This document shows positions 54,103 through 63,658 of a stretch of DNA of 64,000 nucleotides, piece by piece. This stretch comes from Chitinophaga sp. MM2321. Lineage in GTDB: Bacteria > Bacteroidota > Bacteroidia > Chitinophagales > Chitinophagaceae. The position numbers and the translations under genes are program-made. Each line of letters begins with the position of its first letter. Within the stretch, counting starts at the first letter, position 1. The notes below the pieces were generated by a model that worked only from the letters and a program-made list of their open reading frames with translations, was not told where the DNA came from and searched no databases. The stretch is from assembly GCF_964033635.1 (NCBI RefSeq), contig NZ_OZ035533.1, positions 3,162,001 through 3,226,000 on the forward strand, written 5' to 3'.

Positions 54103-56559
54103 TTACAAGCCCTCAAAAGTATACTGCTCTCCTGGCTTTGTATCAACATCGTATAGGTAGCTTTCTTTCAGTGTCGTTTTTTCCAGATGTGCCTGATCGG
54201 CTATTAACGGCGCCTTAATGTCGGGCACTTCATAAAATGGGTTAGGGTTCTTTCCCTGTGCTGTTTTGAGTCCTTTCAGCTTATTGTATACCCGGATCCT
54301 GCAATTTCCACCCAGAGCTGAATAGATCGTCAGGTTGCTGATCTTCCCATCACGCCAGGTTGCATCTACTTTAAATCCGCCCCTTGCCAATAGTCCTTTC
54401 ACGCTGCCATTTACCCACCGATCGGGCAACGCGGGCAACATAAATATAAAACCATCATGGCTTTGTAACAGCATTTCCGCCACACCCGCCGTATAACCAA
54501 AATTACCGTCTATCTGGAATGGTGGATGTGCATCAAACATATTCGGGTAGGTACCTCCACGTCGTTTCCCATTCTCGTCGATAGTGGGTTTTAACTGGTC
54601 GCCGATAAGCTTCAATACATGGTTACCATCTAACAGCCGTGCCCAAAGATTTATTTTCCATGCCATAGACCAGCCGGTAGATTCATCGCCCCGGTATAAC
54701 AGGGAATTTTTTGCCGCTTCAAATAGCGCCGGTGTTCTGAAGGGAGATATCTGATCACTTGGATATAATCCATACAAGTGTGAAACATGCCGGTGATGAT
54801 CAGTGGAATCATCCCAATCTTTTATCCATTCCTGTAACTGGCCATATTGCCCGATCTGCATAGGCGGTAACCTGTCCCGCATTTGTTGTAAGGTATCGGC
54901 AAACAACTTATCCCTGCCCAAAATACGGGAGGCTTTGATCACTTCTGAAAAGAGGTCAAATATAAGCTGGTTATCCATCGTTGCACCAGCCGCAACAGAA
55001 ACCCCTTTCTGATAGGCATGTTCGGGGGAATTTGAGGGAGTTACTACCAACCAATGATGTTCAGGGTCTTCCTGAAGTTCGTCCACAAAATAAGTAGCGG
55101 CTTCTTTTATAAAAGGATATATTTTTTGCAGATATTTTTCATTACCGGTAAAAAGATAATGTTGCCAAAGTGGCTGACATAGCCACGCTCCTCCTGAAGG
55201 CCACATACCAGAGAAGGCGCCATCCACAGGGCCCGTGATCCGCCAAAGATCTGTATTATGATGTAACATCCATCCTCTTGCGCCATACATTTTCTGAGCA
55301 CTTTCCCGGCCGGTAACAGACAGGTCCTGTACCATATGTGTGAGTGGTTCTATCAGTTCTGAAAGATTGGCCACTTCTACTGGCCAATAGTTCATTTCTG
55401 TATTAATGTTGATGGTATACTTACTATCCCATGGCGGACGTACCTTATCATTCCATATTCCCTGTAAAGTAGGCGGCTGTCCGCCCGGCTGCGAACTGCA
55501 TATCAGCAAGTACCGGCCAAACTGGAAATATAAAGCGGCCAGTTGCGGATCATCACCCTTTTTAAAGTCACTGATCCTGGTATCTATCGGATTCTTCACG
55601 GAGTCTGTTACACCAAGATCAAGATGCACACGGTCATAATATTGCTGATAAGCTGCGATGTGGTCATTGAGCAGGTGGTCATACTTTTTATTCCAGGCTC
55701 CATTTAAATATTTCGCCGCCTGCTTCGTTTCGTTACCTGTCAGATCCTTATAACTTTTGAAGTTAGTGGCTATGGATACATAGATCGTTGCAGTATCCGC
55801 CCCTTTTATAACAATGCTGCTATCCGTTACGGTACTTTTACCTCCCGATGTTTTAACCCTGACCTGTGCACTGAATTTTACTTTTCCGGACTGCCCTTCA
55901 AGATCGCCGGAAATACCTGAAAGCCTCAATTCATTATTCGTTATGGTATTAACCTGGTGTTTTTGAGGGCTGCTCATCCTGAGTTGACAGGTGATCATAC
56001 CTGGTTTGTCGGCAGTAAGGCGCATAACAATCACCTGGTCCGGGAAAGAAGAAAATATTTCTCTTTTGAAACCAACATCTCCTACCTTATACCTTACCGA
56101 AGCTACCGCTTTGGAAATATCCAGTGTTCTTGCATAATCATGAAAATTTTCATGACCGGGAAAATTGACCAAAAGATCTCCCACCGGCTGGTAAGCCATG
56201 CCATTGTTGGGTTTCTCTTGCATCATCTTATTGGCCAGCTCCTGTGCTTCCTGGTATTTCTTTTCGAAAAGCAATTTACGGATAACGGGTATGATGTTCC
56301 GCATGTCGGGCTTTATGTTATTATTCGGGCCACCTGACCAAACAGTTTCTTCGTTTAACTGGATATTTGCTTCGCCGGGATGACCAAAAATCATCGCTCC
56401 CAAACGCCCGTTACCGATGGGCAGTGCTTCATTCCAGTTTTCAGCAGGCTGACGATACCAAAGCGTGTTGTTATTATACGCTGGTACTGCTTTCTGTTGT
56501 GACCAACTGCTAAGAGGTAAAAGAAACAGCACCGCTAAAAACAGCATATTTATTTTCAT
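54103..56559 (-). CDS. GH95 alpha-L-fucosidase/alpha-L-galactosidase, exported
   Basis: 818 residues. A signal peptide ends at SWSQQ. Seen: the GH95 N-terminal signature LWYRQPAENWNEALPIGNGRLGAM and IQLNEETVWSGGPNN, then the barrel motifs PPTLQGIWNDKVRPPWDSKYT, NINTEMNYWPVEVANLSEL, and the WKINLWARLLDG and PFQIDGNFGYTAGVAEML region. Inverting enzymes of this family act on alpha-1,2-L-fucosides and, in some members, L-galactosides of plant glycans. Last gene of the sulfatase operon, 57 bases after the SGNH gene. Confidence 0.93.
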   Translation of the reverse strand: MKINMLFLAVLFLLPLSSWSQQKAVPAYNNNTLWYRQPAENWNEALPIGNGRLGAMIFGHPGEANIQLNEETVWSGGPNNNIKPDMRNIIPVIRKLLFEKKYQEAQELANKMMQEKPNNGMAYQPVGDLLVNFPGHENFHDYARTLDISKAVASVRYKVGDVGFKREIFSSFPDQVIVMRLTADKPGMITCQLRMSSPQKHQVNTITNNELRLSGISGDLEGQSGKVKFSAQVRVKTSGGKSTVTDSSIVIKGADTATIYVSIATNFKSYKDLTGNETKQAAKYLNGAWNKKYDHLLNDHIAAYQQYYDRVHLDLGVTDSVKNPIDTRISDFKKGDDPQLAALYFQFGRYLLICSSQPGGQPPTLQGIWNDKVRPPWDSKYTININTEMNYWPVEVANLSELIEPLTHMVQDLSVTGRESAQKMYGARGWMLHHNTDLWRITGPVDGAFSGMWPSGGAWLCQPLWQHYLFTGNEKYLQKIYPFIKEAATYFVDELQEDPEHHWLVVTPSNSPEHAYQKGVSVAAGATMDNQLIFDLFSEVIKASRILGRDKLFADTLQQMRDRLPPMQIGQYGQLQEWIKDWDDSTDHHRHVSHLYGLYPSDQISPFRTPALFEAAKNSLLYRGDESTGWSMAWKINLWARLLDGNHVLKLIGDQLKPTIDENGKRRGGTYPNMFDAHPPFQIDGNFGYTAGVAEMLLQSHDGFIFMLPALPDRWVNGSVKGLLARGGFKVDATWRDGKISNLTIYSALGGNCRIRVYNKLKGLKTAQGKNPNPFYEVPDIKAPLIADQAHLEKTTLKESYLYDVDTKPGEQYTFEGL

Positions 56560-56616
56560 CCGTACATAATTGTGTTGAAAAAATAAGTTTATCGTAACCG
56601 GGATTATCCTGGTATA

Positions 56617-57330
56617 TTATTCAAACCATTTCATGATTTCGTTGGCAATAACCTCATGTCCTTTCTCATTGGGATGGTTATACTGCGCCATGTAACTTTG
56701 CAGATCTTTACCGGATTTCGCAAGGTTTACGAATGCGGCATAGCTGTTTGCCAACCCAATATGATATTTCTCTGCCAGAGCAATCAACTGGCTGGTATAT
56801 TGCTCCAATATATTGCCGGACGCAGTGATATCTACCTTCAAATCCGGAGAGGGCGTGATTAATATTACTTTGATATGTTTTCTCAATGCCATTCTTATCA
56901 TCTTTTCAGTCGCCTCTTTTGTTTTTTCCAGGCCGATTCTTCTGTCATTCAATGCATAATCAATAAAAAGCACGTCAGGTTTATGTGGTAAGACCTCTTT
57001 CTTAAAACGCTTTTCCCCTTGTGCTGAATTTTCTCCACCAATAGCGGTGGTGATAGTATTGGCAACCGAATAAGGATAATGTTTTTGCAATTTATTTAAC
57101 GTAAGGAACGGATATGATTGTGGCCTGTGTACATATGGCGTGTTGGCATATCCTGCCGGAACAGAGTGGCCATGAAACACTAAATTGACCGTGCGGTTGT
57201 CGGGCCATTTCTTATTCAGCTCCGATTTTATATCAGCCAGATAAGTATCGGGATCAGCTTGTGCCATCCCCCTCTCTCCAATTAAACAGAGGAAGAAAAG
57301 AGGAAGAATGGAAAGGAACATTTTTCTCAT
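56617..57330 (-). CDS. SGNH/GDSL-family hydrolase, exported
   Basis: 237 residues. A signal peptide ends at GMAQA. Seen: block I FHGHSVPAGY (Ser in HS), a Gly/Asn region TAIGGENSAQG, block III DYALNDRRIGL, and block V NHPNEKGHEVIA with the catalytic Asp/His pair region. Family members are carbohydrate esterases (O-acetyl removal) or lipases. In this sulfatase/GH95 operon an O-acetyl esterase is the likely role. 37 bases after the larger two-module esterase. Confidence 0.82.
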   Translation of the reverse strand: MRKMFLSILPLFFLCLIGERGMAQADPDTYLADIKSELNKKWPDNRTVNLVFHGHSVPAGYANTPYVHRPQSYPFLTLNKLQKHYPYSVANTITTAIGGENSAQGEKRFKKEVLPHKPDVLFIDYALNDRRIGLEKTKEATEKMIRMALRKHIKVILITPSPDLKVDITASGNILEQYTSQLIALAEKYHIGLANSYAAFVNLAKSGKDLQSYMAQYNHPNEKGHEVIANEIMKWFE

Positions 57331-57367
57331 TATTGATTTTTTAAACAGTTACAATTTTTTATTCCAT

Positions 57368-59128
57368 CTATCTCCCGGCATTCACCATATGTGGTTGTAT
57401 AGCCTTTGCCAAAACCTGATACCCTTCCGCACCGGGATGCAGTCCATCTGCAAAAAATGATTCCTTTATCTTTCCGGAAGTATCCAATAAAAGTTTGCCT
57501 GGATTGATATAAGGAATGTTTTCATGAACACATAGCTCGTTGATTTGCTTGTCAAGAGCTGCCACCCTTGCCTCTTTTCCACGTCGTGGTAATATGCCTA
57601 CCATCAGCATCCTGGCTGAAGGTTGCCTTTCCTTCACCCCTTGTAGCAACAACTTCAGCCCTGCAATGATTTCTTCGTCTGAATTGAAGCCGATATTATT
57701 AGTGCCGGCCATGATAACCACTTGTTTTGCATGATAGCCATCCAGCTCACCATGATAAACACGCCATAATATATTTTCAATGCAATCGCCTCCGAATCCA
57801 AAATTATGTACACCCAGGGGAGCGAAATATTTTTCCCAGGAATCTTCTCCGCGGTGAACTTTCTTATCCAGCTTTCCACCCCAGTGCTGAACAATAGAAT
57901 TTCCCAGCAACACGATCTCCGGCGGGTTCTCCCTATTAGCCCGGAGTACAAGTTCGTGACGTTCGTTCCAGTTATAACTCCGATCCCTAAACTGCCTGCA
58001 TGGCTGCGTAGTTGTATATTGCCCTACCGGTTCATGCAGGATCCGGCGAATCGCTTTTTCGTAAGCTACTCCATACAATTCCATTCCGGATACATCCGGA
58101 TGTACGCCATCTACGGCCAGGTTTTCCTCTTTTAGTCCAATGGAATCTGCGGATAAATAGAAAATATTTTTTACTCCGGATGCTTTCAGTTGTTCAAAAG
58201 TTTCCCGGGATGCGTCATTGGCTTTTTGGTATTGCTCCCGCTGGGCTGTATTTAATGAAACAGCCTGCGCAGCTGCATGATCTACGATCAATACAGGCAC
58301 TCCTGGTTGTTTCTGTTGTAATATTTTTACGGCGGTGATCAGCCGGGTTTTAATAGCCTCTTCCCGGCCTAATAAGTTAGGAAGACAATCAAGCACGTAC
58401 ATTTTAGCTTCCATTTCCCCCATCAGATTCACCACGGATTCATCCAGTCTTCCACATCCTGCAAATCCAAGATTGATCACCGGTGTTTGAAGTCTGCGCC
58501 CGAGGATAGCGGGCCAGGTGAGGCCTGGCCGCGGTGCAGCAGTGCCCTGCGTAATGGAGGTGCCATAAACAACGATTGGCTTATCCTGGCTTACCGGTAA
58601 GGGTGTTAGCTGTGCATCCTCCGGCACGCCGATCTCCAGCCATTTTACCTGGTTGTGGTACGGCAGGTACAGGTTATACTCCCGGAAAAAATCATGTTTC
58701 AACGAGGAATACTGGTACTCAATGGTATCACCAAAATGATATTTACCAGGACTCCATTCCCATTGTCCACTTCTATTCATGGCATACAAATCCAGGCCAC
58801 TCATGCCTGTAGCCGGTATATGCGGCTTATTTAGCTCACGCGATGCGGTGTAACGTACACGTATATACGGTGACTTGGAATAAAACCTGATCATTAAACC
58901 GGCAGATTCCTGAGATTGATACCAAACAGACGCGTCAACCACTCCTTTTGCCTTCGCGGGCAAGCGATCATAAAATTGCGCCACTTCTTTTGGCCATGCC
59001 TGCCCCTCGATCACAGGAAAACTACTCTCCGCCGGATTCCACCATTTATATGGCATGATTTGTCGGCAAAGGGCCACTTGTACTGACAGCATGGTTATCA
59101 GCACAAAAAGAAAATATTGTTTCTTCAT
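57368..59128 (-). CDS. two-module SGNH hydrolase (GxDLY-type esterase fused to a second SGNH domain), exported
   Basis: 586 residues. A signal peptide ends near ALCRQ. Residues ~30-175 form a beta domain with the SGLDLYAMN stretch (GxDLY). First SGNH module ~185-365: VVYGTSITQG, NLGFAGCGRLD, DCLPN, DGVHPDVSGMELYG. Second module ~395-580: IVLLGNSIVQHWGG, NFGFGGDCIENILWR, MAGTNNIGFN, and DGLHPGAEGYQVLA. Both have the full catalytic set, so it should remove two ester groups or act on both ends of a substrate. Acetylated carbohydrate is the likely target, from context. The fusion of two complete SGNH modules is less common. Confidence 0.84.
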   Translation of the reverse strand: MKKQYFLFVLITMLSVQVALCRQIMPYKWWNPAESSFPVIEGQAWPKEVAQFYDRLPAKAKGVVDASVWYQSQESAGLMIRFYSKSPYIRVRYTASRELNKPHIPATGMSGLDLYAMNRSGQWEWSPGKYHFGDTIEYQYSSLKHDFFREYNLYLPYHNQVKWLEIGVPEDAQLTPLPVSQDKPIVVYGTSITQGTAAPRPGLTWPAILGRRLQTPVINLGFAGCGRLDESVVNLMGEMEAKMYVLDCLPNLLGREEAIKTRLITAVKILQQKQPGVPVLIVDHAAAQAVSLNTAQREQYQKANDASRETFEQLKASGVKNIFYLSADSIGLKEENLAVDGVHPDVSGMELYGVAYEKAIRRILHEPVGQYTTTQPCRQFRDRSYNWNERHELVLRANRENPPEIVLLGNSIVQHWGGKLDKKVHRGEDSWEKYFAPLGVHNFGFGGDCIENILWRVYHGELDGYHAKQVVIMAGTNNIGFNSDEEIIAGLKLLLQGVKERQPSARMLMVGILPRRGKEARVAALDKQINELCVHENIPYINPGKLLLDTSGKIKESFFADGLHPGAEGYQVLAKAIQPHMVNAGR

Positions 59129-59162
59129 TTATATTCTATTTGAGCACAGGCAGTTTATAACA

Positions 59163-60629
59163 TTACGGATGTACATTTGTGGCTTCTCCTCCTGTCATCT
59201 TTACTGGATACCCCCATCCGGTTTTATCCAGGTCACAAAAATCACCCAATTGTTTCATCGATCCTGACAACAGGGATGTCATGGATTTTACCTTATGTTG
59301 ATATTGTGGTTCATCTGCCAGGTTATGCGTTTCCCATGGATCTTTATTAAGATCAAAAAGTTGTACCGGATGCTGCCCCTTCACATTATAACATGCCAGT
59401 TTAAAACTGTCTTTTACAACAGCGCGTTGCAGATTTGAATAAGCAAAGAATACCTGATCGCGCCCTTTAAAAGATCCTTTATCAAAGGCGGCTTTCAGCG
59501 ACATGCCTTCTACAGTAGCCGGCACAGGTACCTGTGTCAGCTCACATAAGGTGGGATAAATATCATTTAAATAAACATATGCATTTACTCGCTTGTCCTT
59601 TGGTATTCCCGGGCCCGCGAATACCAATGGTACGCGTATGGCTGATTCATACGGATTTTGTTTTCCCAGCAGCCCATGCTGCCCTACAGACAAACCATTG
59701 TCGCCCGCAAAAACAATAATCGTATTCTTATCTCTTCCTGTTTGTTTTAATTCGTCCAATATCCTTCCCACCTGATAATCTACTTCACTGATCATGGCAT
59801 AATATTTTGCGATCTCTCTTTTTACCGCTTCTTTTGTCCTCGGAACGGGTAATAGCATTTCATCTCTTATGTCCAATTCCCCGTTATCGAACGGATGCAC
59901 GGGTAAGTAATTGGTCGGTAGCGAAACTTCATCGGTACGGTAACTATGGCCATACCAGGTAGGAGCCGTCCGTGGATCATGTGGTGAAGTGAAGGCCACA
60001 TACATCAGGAAAGGCGCTTGTTGATGCTGCTGGCTTTTCAAAAAATCAATGGCGGCATCTGCAAAATAAACAGAGGAAAAATCATCTCCCCAAAACGGTT
60101 TATTATATTCTCCGCTACTATCATAATGATGCAGGTGAGGACGGTATTGCCCGCCGGCATCAGGCGGGTTCATTCCTCCAAAAAAGATATTCCCCCCGGT
60201 AGAAAACGATCGTTTAAAAGACGCTTTATCCTGGTGCCATTTTCCTGTTTCAAAAGTAGTATACCCATTCGTACGGAATAATTCAGGGAAGGTGGTATCT
60301 GATGCCGGAATATACGCCCCGGCTTTGTGCAGCCGGAACAAGCTTCTGCTGGTGAGGATCATATTCCTGCTGGGGCTGCATATCGCACCAATCAATCCAC
60401 CCATGATATGCGCCTGGGTAAAGGTGGTTCCTGCTTTTACCAGCTTATCCATGTTAGGGGTAACTATCTCCTTGTTTCCCAAGGCATGAATAGTATTGAA
60501 TGTCTGGTCATCGGTTAATATGAAAAGAATATTCGGCTTACCGGCAACAGGGGGCTGGGCTTTCAGTACTGTTATGTTACCTGCAACAGCTACCGCAAAA
60601 AACATGGTAACGAAAAACGTTTTCTTCAT
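59163..60629 (-). CDS. sulfatase, copy A of a tandem pair
   Basis: 488 residues from the ATG at 60629 (an upstream in-frame start at 60683 is in the gap). A signal peptide ends at LKAQ. S1-type sulfatase: metal-binding ILTDDQ (Asp40-41), formylglycine Cys84 in C-S-P-S-R, ETGKWHQ, a SPHDPRTAP loop, and FAGDNGLSVGQHG. Needs a maturase, which is not in the window. About 40 differences from copy B in 488 aligned residues by hand count, mostly in the N-terminal half; the C-terminal ~220 are nearly the same. Removes sulfate esters from the glycan handled by this operon. Confidence 0.92.
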   Translation of the reverse strand: MKKTFFVTMFFAVAVAGNITVLKAQPPVAGKPNILFILTDDQTFNTIHALGNKEIVTPNMDKLVKAGTTFTQAHIMGGLIGAICSPSRNMILTSRSLFRLHKAGAYIPASDTTFPELFRTNGYTTFETGKWHQDKASFKRSFSTGGNIFFGGMNPPDAGGQYRPHLHHYDSSGEYNKPFWGDDFSSVYFADAAIDFLKSQQHQQAPFLMYVAFTSPHDPRTAPTWYGHSYRTDEVSLPTNYLPVHPFDNGELDIRDEMLLPVPRTKEAVKREIAKYYAMISEVDYQVGRILDELKQTGRDKNTIIVFAGDNGLSVGQHGLLGKQNPYESAIRVPLVFAGPGIPKDKRVNAYVYLNDIYPTLCELTQVPVPATVEGMSLKAAFDKGSFKGRDQVFFAYSNLQRAVVKDSFKLACYNVKGQHPVQLFDLNKDPWETHNLADEPQYQHKVKSMTSLLSGSMKQLGDFCDLDKTGWGYPVKMTGGEATNVHP

Positions 60630-60669
60630 AATGATTCTTTTTGAATGCCTATAAAAACAGTTGATGCCA

Positions 60670-62136
60670 TTACGGAAGCACATTTGTAACTTCCTTCAAT
60701 GTCATCTTTACTGGATACCCCCACCCGGTTTTATCCAGGTCACAAAAATCACCCAATTGTTTCATCGATCCTGACAACAGGGATGTCATGGATTTTACCT
60801 TATTTTGATATTGTGGTTCATCTGCCAGGTTATGCATTTCCCATGGATCTTTATTAAGATCAAAAAGTTGTACCGGATGCTGCCCCTTCACATTATAACA
60901 TGCCAGTTTAAAACTGTCTTTCACAACAGCGCGTTGCAGATTTGAATAAGCAAAGAATACCTGATCGCGCCCTTTAAAAGATCCTTTATCAAAGGCGGCT
61001 TTCAGCGATATTCCTTCTACAGTAGCCGGCACAGGTACCTGTGTCAGCTCACATAAGGTGGGATAAATATCATTTAAATAAACATATGCATTTACCTGTT
61101 TGTCCTTTGGTATTCCCGGGCCAGCGAATACCAATGGTACGCGAATGGCTGATTCATATGGATTTTGTTTTGTGAGCAGCCCATGCTGCCCTACAGACAA
61201 CCCATTATCTCCCGCAAAAACAATAATCGTATTCTTATCTCTTCCTGTTTGCTTTAATTCATCTAATATTCTGCCTATCTGATAATCCACTTCACTGATC
61301 ATGGCATAATATTTTGCGATCTCTCTTTTTACCGCTTCTTTTGTCCTCGGAAAGGGTAACAGCATTTCGCCCCTTATGTCCAATTCCCCGTTGTCGAACG
61401 GATGCCTGGGTAAATAATTGGGTGGTAATGAAACTTCATCGGCACGGTAACTATGGCCATACCAGGAAGGAGCCGTCCGTGGATCATGCGGTGAAGTGAA
61501 AGCCACATACATGAGAAAAGGCTGTTGTTGATGCTGCTCGCTTTTCAAAAAATCAATGGCAGCATCCGCAAAATAAACGGAGGAAAAATCATCTCCCCAA
61601 AACGGTTTATTATATCGGCCGCTACTATCGTAATGATGCAAGCGAGGACGGTAATGCCCGCCCGTATTGGGTGAACTCATTCCCCCGAAAAGGATATTCC
61701 TGCCGGTGGAAAAAGACCGTTTAAAAGACGCTTTATCCTGGTGCCATTTCCCTGTTTCAAAAGTAATATAGCCATTAGCACGGAATAATTCAGGGAAGGT
61801 AGTATCCGATGCCGGAATATACGACCCGGCTTTATGCAGGCGGAACAAACTTCTGCTGGAGAGGATCATATTCCTGCTGGGGCAGCATATTGCACCCATT
61901 AACCCGCCCATGATATGCGCCTGGGTAAAGGTGGTTCCTTCTTTTACCAGCTTGTCCATGTTAGGAGTAACTATCTCCTTGTTCCCCAGGGCATGAATAG
62001 TATTAAAAGTCTGATCATCGGTTAATATGAAAAGAATATTCGGTTTACCGGCAACAGAGGTCTGCGCTTTCAGTGCTGTTATATTACCTGCAACAGCTAC
62101 CACAAAAAACATGGCAATGAAAAACGTTTTCTTCAT
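60670..62136 (-). CDS. sulfatase, copy B of a tandem pair
   Basis: 488 residues, the near-duplicate of the gene at 59163. A signal peptide ends at LKAQ. Formylglycine Cys84 is in C-C-P-S-R, so the second position is Cys where copy A has Ser; the CxPSR recognition pattern stays intact. Other changes cluster at 130-230 (GRNILFGGMSSPN against GGNIFFGGMNPPD, and SSGR against SSGE), in loops that could contact substrate. So the copies may differ in specificity. Starts 26 bases after the upstream sulfatase gene stops. Confidence 0.92.
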   Translation of the reverse strand: MKKTFFIAMFFVVAVAGNITALKAQTSVAGKPNILFILTDDQTFNTIHALGNKEIVTPNMDKLVKEGTTFTQAHIMGGLMGAICCPSRNMILSSRSLFRLHKAGSYIPASDTTFPELFRANGYITFETGKWHQDKASFKRSFSTGRNILFGGMSSPNTGGHYRPRLHHYDSSGRYNKPFWGDDFSSVYFADAAIDFLKSEQHQQQPFLMYVAFTSPHDPRTAPSWYGHSYRADEVSLPPNYLPRHPFDNGELDIRGEMLLPFPRTKEAVKREIAKYYAMISEVDYQIGRILDELKQTGRDKNTIIVFAGDNGLSVGQHGLLTKQNPYESAIRVPLVFAGPGIPKDKQVNAYVYLNDIYPTLCELTQVPVPATVEGISLKAAFDKGSFKGRDQVFFAYSNLQRAVVKDSFKLACYNVKGQHPVQLFDLNKDPWEMHNLADEPQYQNKVKSMTSLLSGSMKQLGDFCDLDKTGWGYPVKMTLKEVTNVLP

Positions 62137-62162
62137 AATGATTCTTTTTGAATGCCTATCTG

Positions 62163-63617
62163 TTATAGCTTTCCGGCGGGCCGTCTGTTTTTCCCCGGCC
62201 TGTTGGTAAGATCGTCTCCCAAATCTTCACGCGCCTGTTCTAACAGTTGCTGTAATTGTTTTACGACATCGGGGTTTTGTTCTTTTACATCATATCTTTC
62301 TCCCGGATCGCGGCGAAGATCATACAATGCGAGGCCTGTGGAATCCGCATGTGCTTTTCCCGGCCAAGCATCCTTCCCCGGCACTCCGCCTACAAAAGAT
62401 GGGTAGCGATGTGGCAATACTAATTTCCAGGGGCCTTGTCTTACCGCTTGCAGGCTGTTCTTATTGATATAATAGTATAAATGATCACGCGGGTTTGCAT
62501 TTTCATCTCCCTTTAATAAGGATAAAAAATTAATACCGTCAATTTTACGGGAGGGCAGCGGAGCACCGGTAATGGTAGCCAACGTAGGGAGGATATCTAT
62601 ATTGGCAGCCAGTTTATTACAAACGGTACCAGCAGGGATAACACCCGGCCAGCTCATAATAGCAGGCTCTTTTTGTCCACCATCCCAGGTAGTACCCTTA
62701 CCTTCCCTCAAACCGCCTGCAGAACCGGCATGGTTACCAAATACCAGCCAGGGGCCGTTATCAGCGGTAAAAATGAATAAGGTGTTTTTTGCCAGCCCAT
62801 TCTCTTTCAATGCTTTCATTACCTCTCCTACCGACCAGTCTATTTCCATCATGACATCACCAAACAATCCCTGTTTACTTTTTCCTTTGAACTTATCAGA
62901 TACCGCGAGCGGCACATGCACCATAGAATGTGCCAGGTAAAGAAAGAAAGGTTGATTCTTATGCTGACTTATAAAACTGACAGCCTTTTGCGTGTACCAG
63001 GTGGTAAGCATGCCCTGGTCTTGCATAGTATGGACGTAGCGGATTGGATTGTTTCCTTCTATCACGGGAAGCGGTGGGAAACGCCCTCTCCACTTGGTAG
63101 TATCATTAAAAGGTTTCCCATCATAATCTACCGGCCACATATCATTAGAATAGGGTAATCCGAAATAATAATCAAACCCATGTTGCAAGGGCAGGAATTT
63201 TTGTGCATCTCCCAGGTGCCATTTGCCGATGATCCCTGTGAAATATCCTCTTTTCTTCAACATGCCGGCAATGGTTTCTTCCTGATCACTCAGCCCGATA
63301 TCTGAATTAGGGAATAAGGCATCGTGAATGCCTATACGATTGGGATAGCACCCTGTCAGGATAGCTGCCCTGGAGGCGCTGCATATGGGTTGTGCCGAAT
63401 AGAAATTGGTAAAGCGCATTCCCTGCGCTGCCAGCTTATCTATGTTGGGAGTGATATAATCAATCCCACCGTAAGCAGCTACATCGCCATAGCCCATATC
63501 GTCCATATAAATAATGACGATATTGGGTCGTGATGTATTTTGTTGGGCAACACAATGCGTAGTAGCCCCGGCAAGGACAAGGGCCGTCAATTTGCTAAAT
63601 AAAAATGATCTTCTCAT
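62163..63617 (-). CDS. sulfatase (arylsulfatase type)
   Basis: 484 residues. A signal peptide ends near HCVAQ. Seen: VIIYMDDMGYGD metal site, formylglycine Cys79 in C-S-A-S-R (PICSASRAAILTG), GKWHLGD, and FTADNGPWL. Distinct from the tandem pair in sequence and motif (CxASR, not CxPSR), so probably a different substrate position. The C-terminal region contains AQPGKAHADST-like loops and LYDLRRDPGERYDV. Begins 41 bases after the partial GH97 gene stops. Confidence 0.93.
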   Translation of the reverse strand: MRRSFLFSKLTALVLAGATTHCVAQQNTSRPNIVIIYMDDMGYGDVAAYGGIDYITPNIDKLAAQGMRFTNFYSAQPICSASRAAILTGCYPNRIGIHDALFPNSDIGLSDQEETIAGMLKKRGYFTGIIGKWHLGDAQKFLPLQHGFDYYFGLPYSNDMWPVDYDGKPFNDTTKWRGRFPPLPVIEGNNPIRYVHTMQDQGMLTTWYTQKAVSFISQHKNQPFFLYLAHSMVHVPLAVSDKFKGKSKQGLFGDVMMEIDWSVGEVMKALKENGLAKNTLFIFTADNGPWLVFGNHAGSAGGLREGKGTTWDGGQKEPAIMSWPGVIPAGTVCNKLAANIDILPTLATITGAPLPSRKIDGINFLSLLKGDENANPRDHLYYYINKNSLQAVRQGPWKLVLPHRYPSFVGGVPGKDAWPGKAHADSTGLALYDLRRDPGERYDVKEQNPDVVKQLQQLLEQAREDLGDDLTNRPGKNRRPAGKL

Positions 63618-63658
63618 AACAGCATTTTTTTAGTCGCTTATTTATCGTATCCGCCGAT

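Larger units (their letters stand above)
59151..62159. repeat. tandem ~1.5-kb duplication holding the two sulfatase genes
   Basis: Units 59151-60652 and 60658-62159 are offset by 1507 bases; both contain a 488-codon sulfatase gene and share the same bases upstream of the ATG (through GAATGCCTAT). Divergence is uneven: high similarity in the 3' half, more changes in the 5' half. Confidence 0.85.
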
